DNA from: JAMCXS01 sp964459065 | GTDB taxonomy: Bacteria; Acidobacteriota; Terriglobia; UBA7540 | Direction of reading: 5' to 3' | Length of the DNA stretch: 7,671 nt | NCBI GenBank assembly: GCA_964459065.1 | Contig: CAYWMN010000184.1 | Coordinates: 1 to 7,671, forward strand | The notes under the pieces: model-generated | The model's input: only the letters and a program-made list of their open reading frames with translations | What the model was told of the DNA's origin: nothing | Databases searched by the model: none | Shown here: piece by piece, positions 6,589 to 7,671 of the stretch | How positions within the stretch are numbered: the stretch's first letter is position 1 | Layout of the letters: every line of letters begins with the position of its first letter | Program-made: the position numbers and the translations under genes

Positions 6589-6891
6589 TCGGGAAGACCG
6601 CCATTGGCGGCGAACCAGACTCGCAGCGGACATTCCCGCCCCCGCCCGCTGGGGATTGCAGCGCCTGCGCCCGATCCTTCAGCCCGGGGCATTGGGACGT
6701 TGCGGCATCAGCAGCTTTCCCATACCATAGTCATCGTCAACCGGTGAGCGCATCGGCGCGGAATGAGTTCTGCGCTGCGGCGGCAAGCCGCCGCCCGTTA
6801 GCGCAAGCCATTGGGGCTGATCTCAAATCGGGAGCCGGGCCAGCAGGGGCTGCAGGCGCAAGCAAATTTTAACCGCCGGGCCGGAAAGTTC
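6589..6891. other. Convergent intergenic stretch without a supported gene
   Basis: About 300 nt lie between the 3' ends of the GT2 gene and the small membrane gene. Two plus-strand frames stay open here, but both begin inside the GT2 gene in other frames and their translations are Pro/Ala/Ser/Arg-rich without domain character. Just after the GT2 stop, CCGCC at 6598-6602 pairs with GGCGG at 6606-6610 across ATT, without a T-run. A stronger hairpin is listed separately. I see no tRNA or known small RNA. Confidence 0.5.
6771..6805. repeat. Strong GC-rich hairpin, possible bidirectional transcription stop
   Basis: GCGGCGGC at 6777-6784 is followed by AA and its exact reverse complement GCCGCCGC at 6787-6794. 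Outside it TGCGC at 6771-6775 pairs with GCGCA at 6801-6805 around a small asymmetric internal loop. It lies between two convergent genes, where a two-way terminator would be expected, but neither strand has a T-run after the stem. It could instead be a REP-like dispersed palindrome. Only the dyad itself is seen directly. Confidence 0.5.
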
Positions 6892-7179
6892 TCAGTCCTT
6901 ACGGGTTCGCTTAAACCGGCTACTCAAAAGCTCGATGAGGCCGTAGGCAGCCACGCAAAACCAGAAGTCAACGATGGTCCCAAGATCGGGATGAAAAGAC
7001 CGATGCTGCGCGGCAGGTGGAAGGTAGGGTGCAACCACAAAATAAACCACGTTGCCAACAATGATGGCAGTCAGATATTTTATCCAGCGCGCTGATCTTG
7101 GATTCATCACTGAGGCGAAAGTCCCCTTGAGCACGAGGGCAAACGGGTTCAGGCGCGTCTGCGGACTGCGCCCAAGCAA
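6892..7179 (-). CDS. Small two-helix membrane protein of unknown function
   Basis: I do not recognise this protein. From a TTG start it is 95 residues. Two hydrophobic stretches, about 35-51 (LTAIIVGNVVYFVV) and 67-86 (LGTIVDFWFCVAAYGLIELL), are joined by a short polar loop with PP, His and Asp. Both ends are basic (RSARWIK before the first helix, RFKRTRKD at the end), so by the positive-inside rule both termini should be cytoplasmic. The start is unresolved. TTG 7179 lacks a ribosome binding site. GTG 7110 and ATG 7107 follow AAGGGGAC at 7121-7128, with 10 and 13 nt between, and would give about 72 residues that keep both helices. The frame remains open and protein-like further upstream to 7242 but offers no ATG, GTG or TTG there. 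The gene diverges from recG. Function cannot be inferred from this neighbour. Confidence 0.6.
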   Translation of the reverse strand: MLGRSPQTRLNPFALVLKGTFASVMNPRSARWIKYLTAIIVGNVVYFVVAPYLPPAAQHRSFHPDLGTIVDFWFCVAAYGLIELLSSRFKRTRKD

Positions 7180-7234
7180 GCTGAGGACAACGTCGATTGC
7201 TTCCCGTTCGCTGTAAGATAAATACTGGAAACCG

Positions 7235-7671
7235 ATGCCGTCTTACCAATTGCAACTGACAACGGAAGTCAAATACCTAAAGGGTGTTGGTCCGGCGCGA
7301 GCCGAGTTGCTAGCCTCGCGCGGAATCTGCACCGTTGAAGATCTCCTCTACTATACGCCCTTCCGGTATGAGGATAGAACCCACTTGACGGCTATTAACA
7401 ACTTGGTACCGGGACAGGCCGCAACGATTCTGGCCAAGGTGCTCACCTGCGGCCTGATGAGGACCCGCCGGGGCTTATACATTTATGACCTGGCGGCACT
7501 GGATGCGAGCGGCGCCGCCCACCCGCGCATGTTCCGCTGCAAGTGGTTTCACGCCAATTATTTAGAGAGAAACAAGGTCTTTCGCAAGGACCAGAGGGTT
7601 TTCTTTTATGGCAAGGTTGAGCGGGACCCGTACGGTACCGGAAACCTCCAAATGATCCAGCCGCAGTTTGA
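7235..7671 (+). CDS. recG: ATP-dependent DNA helicase RecG, N-terminal part (runs off window)
   Basis: RecG is a superfamily 2 helicase that reverses stalled replication forks and moves branched DNA junctions. The frame opens with ATG at 7235 and stays open to the last base, giving 145 codons of a protein that is usually near 700 residues. Residues 12-50 read VKYLKGVGPARAELLASRGI and then TVEDLLYYTPFRYEDRT, which is the typical RecG N-terminus: a helix-hairpin-helix-like GVGP element followed by the start of the wedge region. The following part (about 57-145), with KWFHANYLE and VFFYGKVERDPYG, is the OB-fold wedge domain that splits the DNA junction. The helicase motor lies beyond the window. 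An in-frame TAA at 7214-7216 limits the start, and ATG 7235 is the only plausible choice; the ribosome binding site is weak (TGGAAA 4 to 9 nt before it). Identification is confident in spite of the truncation. Confidence 0.93.
   Translation, partial: MPSYQLQLTTEVKYLKGVGPARAELLASRGICTVEDLLYYTPFRYEDRTHLTAINNLVPGQAATILAKVLTCGLMRTRRGLYIYDLAALDASGAAHPRMFRCKWFHANYLERNKVFRKDQRVFFYGKVERDPYGTGNLQMIQPQF

Noticed and set aside
6254..6872. Two overlapping plus-strand frames (6254-6730 and 6327-6872) spanning the end of the GT2 gene and the gap after it
   Set aside because: Both begin inside the GT2 gene in other frames and have low-complexity Ser/Pro/Arg/Ala content without motifs. No ribosome binding site or family resemblance supports them.
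7191..7224. Possible recG promoter (TTGCTT with TAAGAT or TAAATA)
   Set aside because: The spacing or hexamer matches are poor in every pairing tried, so no promoter is claimed.

Overview
The window is chromosomal DNA from a high-GC bacterium. The best guess is an Acidobacteriota member: it has futalosine-pathway menaquinone genes, an exported-looking YqgE/AlgH protein, and a divergent pair of membrane glycosyltransferases. That placement is inference from gene content only. I see no mobile element, CRISPR array, rRNA or tRNA.

Left part (1-3558): a YqgE/AlgH-family gene with an unusual hydrophobic N-terminal extension overlaps by ATGA with a UbiA-family prenyltransferase gene, most likely mqnP. 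About 600 nt further on, in the same direction, is mqnE, the radical-SAM aminofutalosine synthase. The two enzymes act at early (MqnE) and late (MqnP) steps of the futalosine route to menaquinone. Between them, on the opposite strand, sits a small unrecognised gene for an 88-residue, possibly helix-turn-helix protein. It shares a roughly 270-nt divergent intergenic region with mqnE. That region holds a fair sigma70-like promoter facing mqnE and several inverted repeats.

Middle part (3580-6588): two divergently transcribed glycosyltransferase genes are separated by 45 nt. The minus-strand gene encodes a polytopic GT-C protein resembling polyprenol-phosphate-mannose-dependent mannosyltransferases. 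The plus-strand gene encodes a processive GT2 synthase with all D, DxD, TED and QxxRW motifs and a CslA-like FNGTAGMWR segment, but no PilZ domain. Together they suggest synthesis of a cell-surface or secreted polysaccharide or glycolipid.

Right part (6589-7671): a roughly 300-nt gene-free stretch with a strong GC-rich hairpin is followed by a minus-strand gene for a small two-TM protein of unknown function. Divergent from it is recG, the ATP-dependent branch-migration helicase, cut off by the window edge after about 145 codons.

Nothing here proves a new system. The points most worth a second look are the exported YqgE coupled to mqnP, the small divergent gene inside the menaquinone cluster, the GT-C/GT2 pair, and the small membrane gene whose frame looks coding upstream of any normal start codon.
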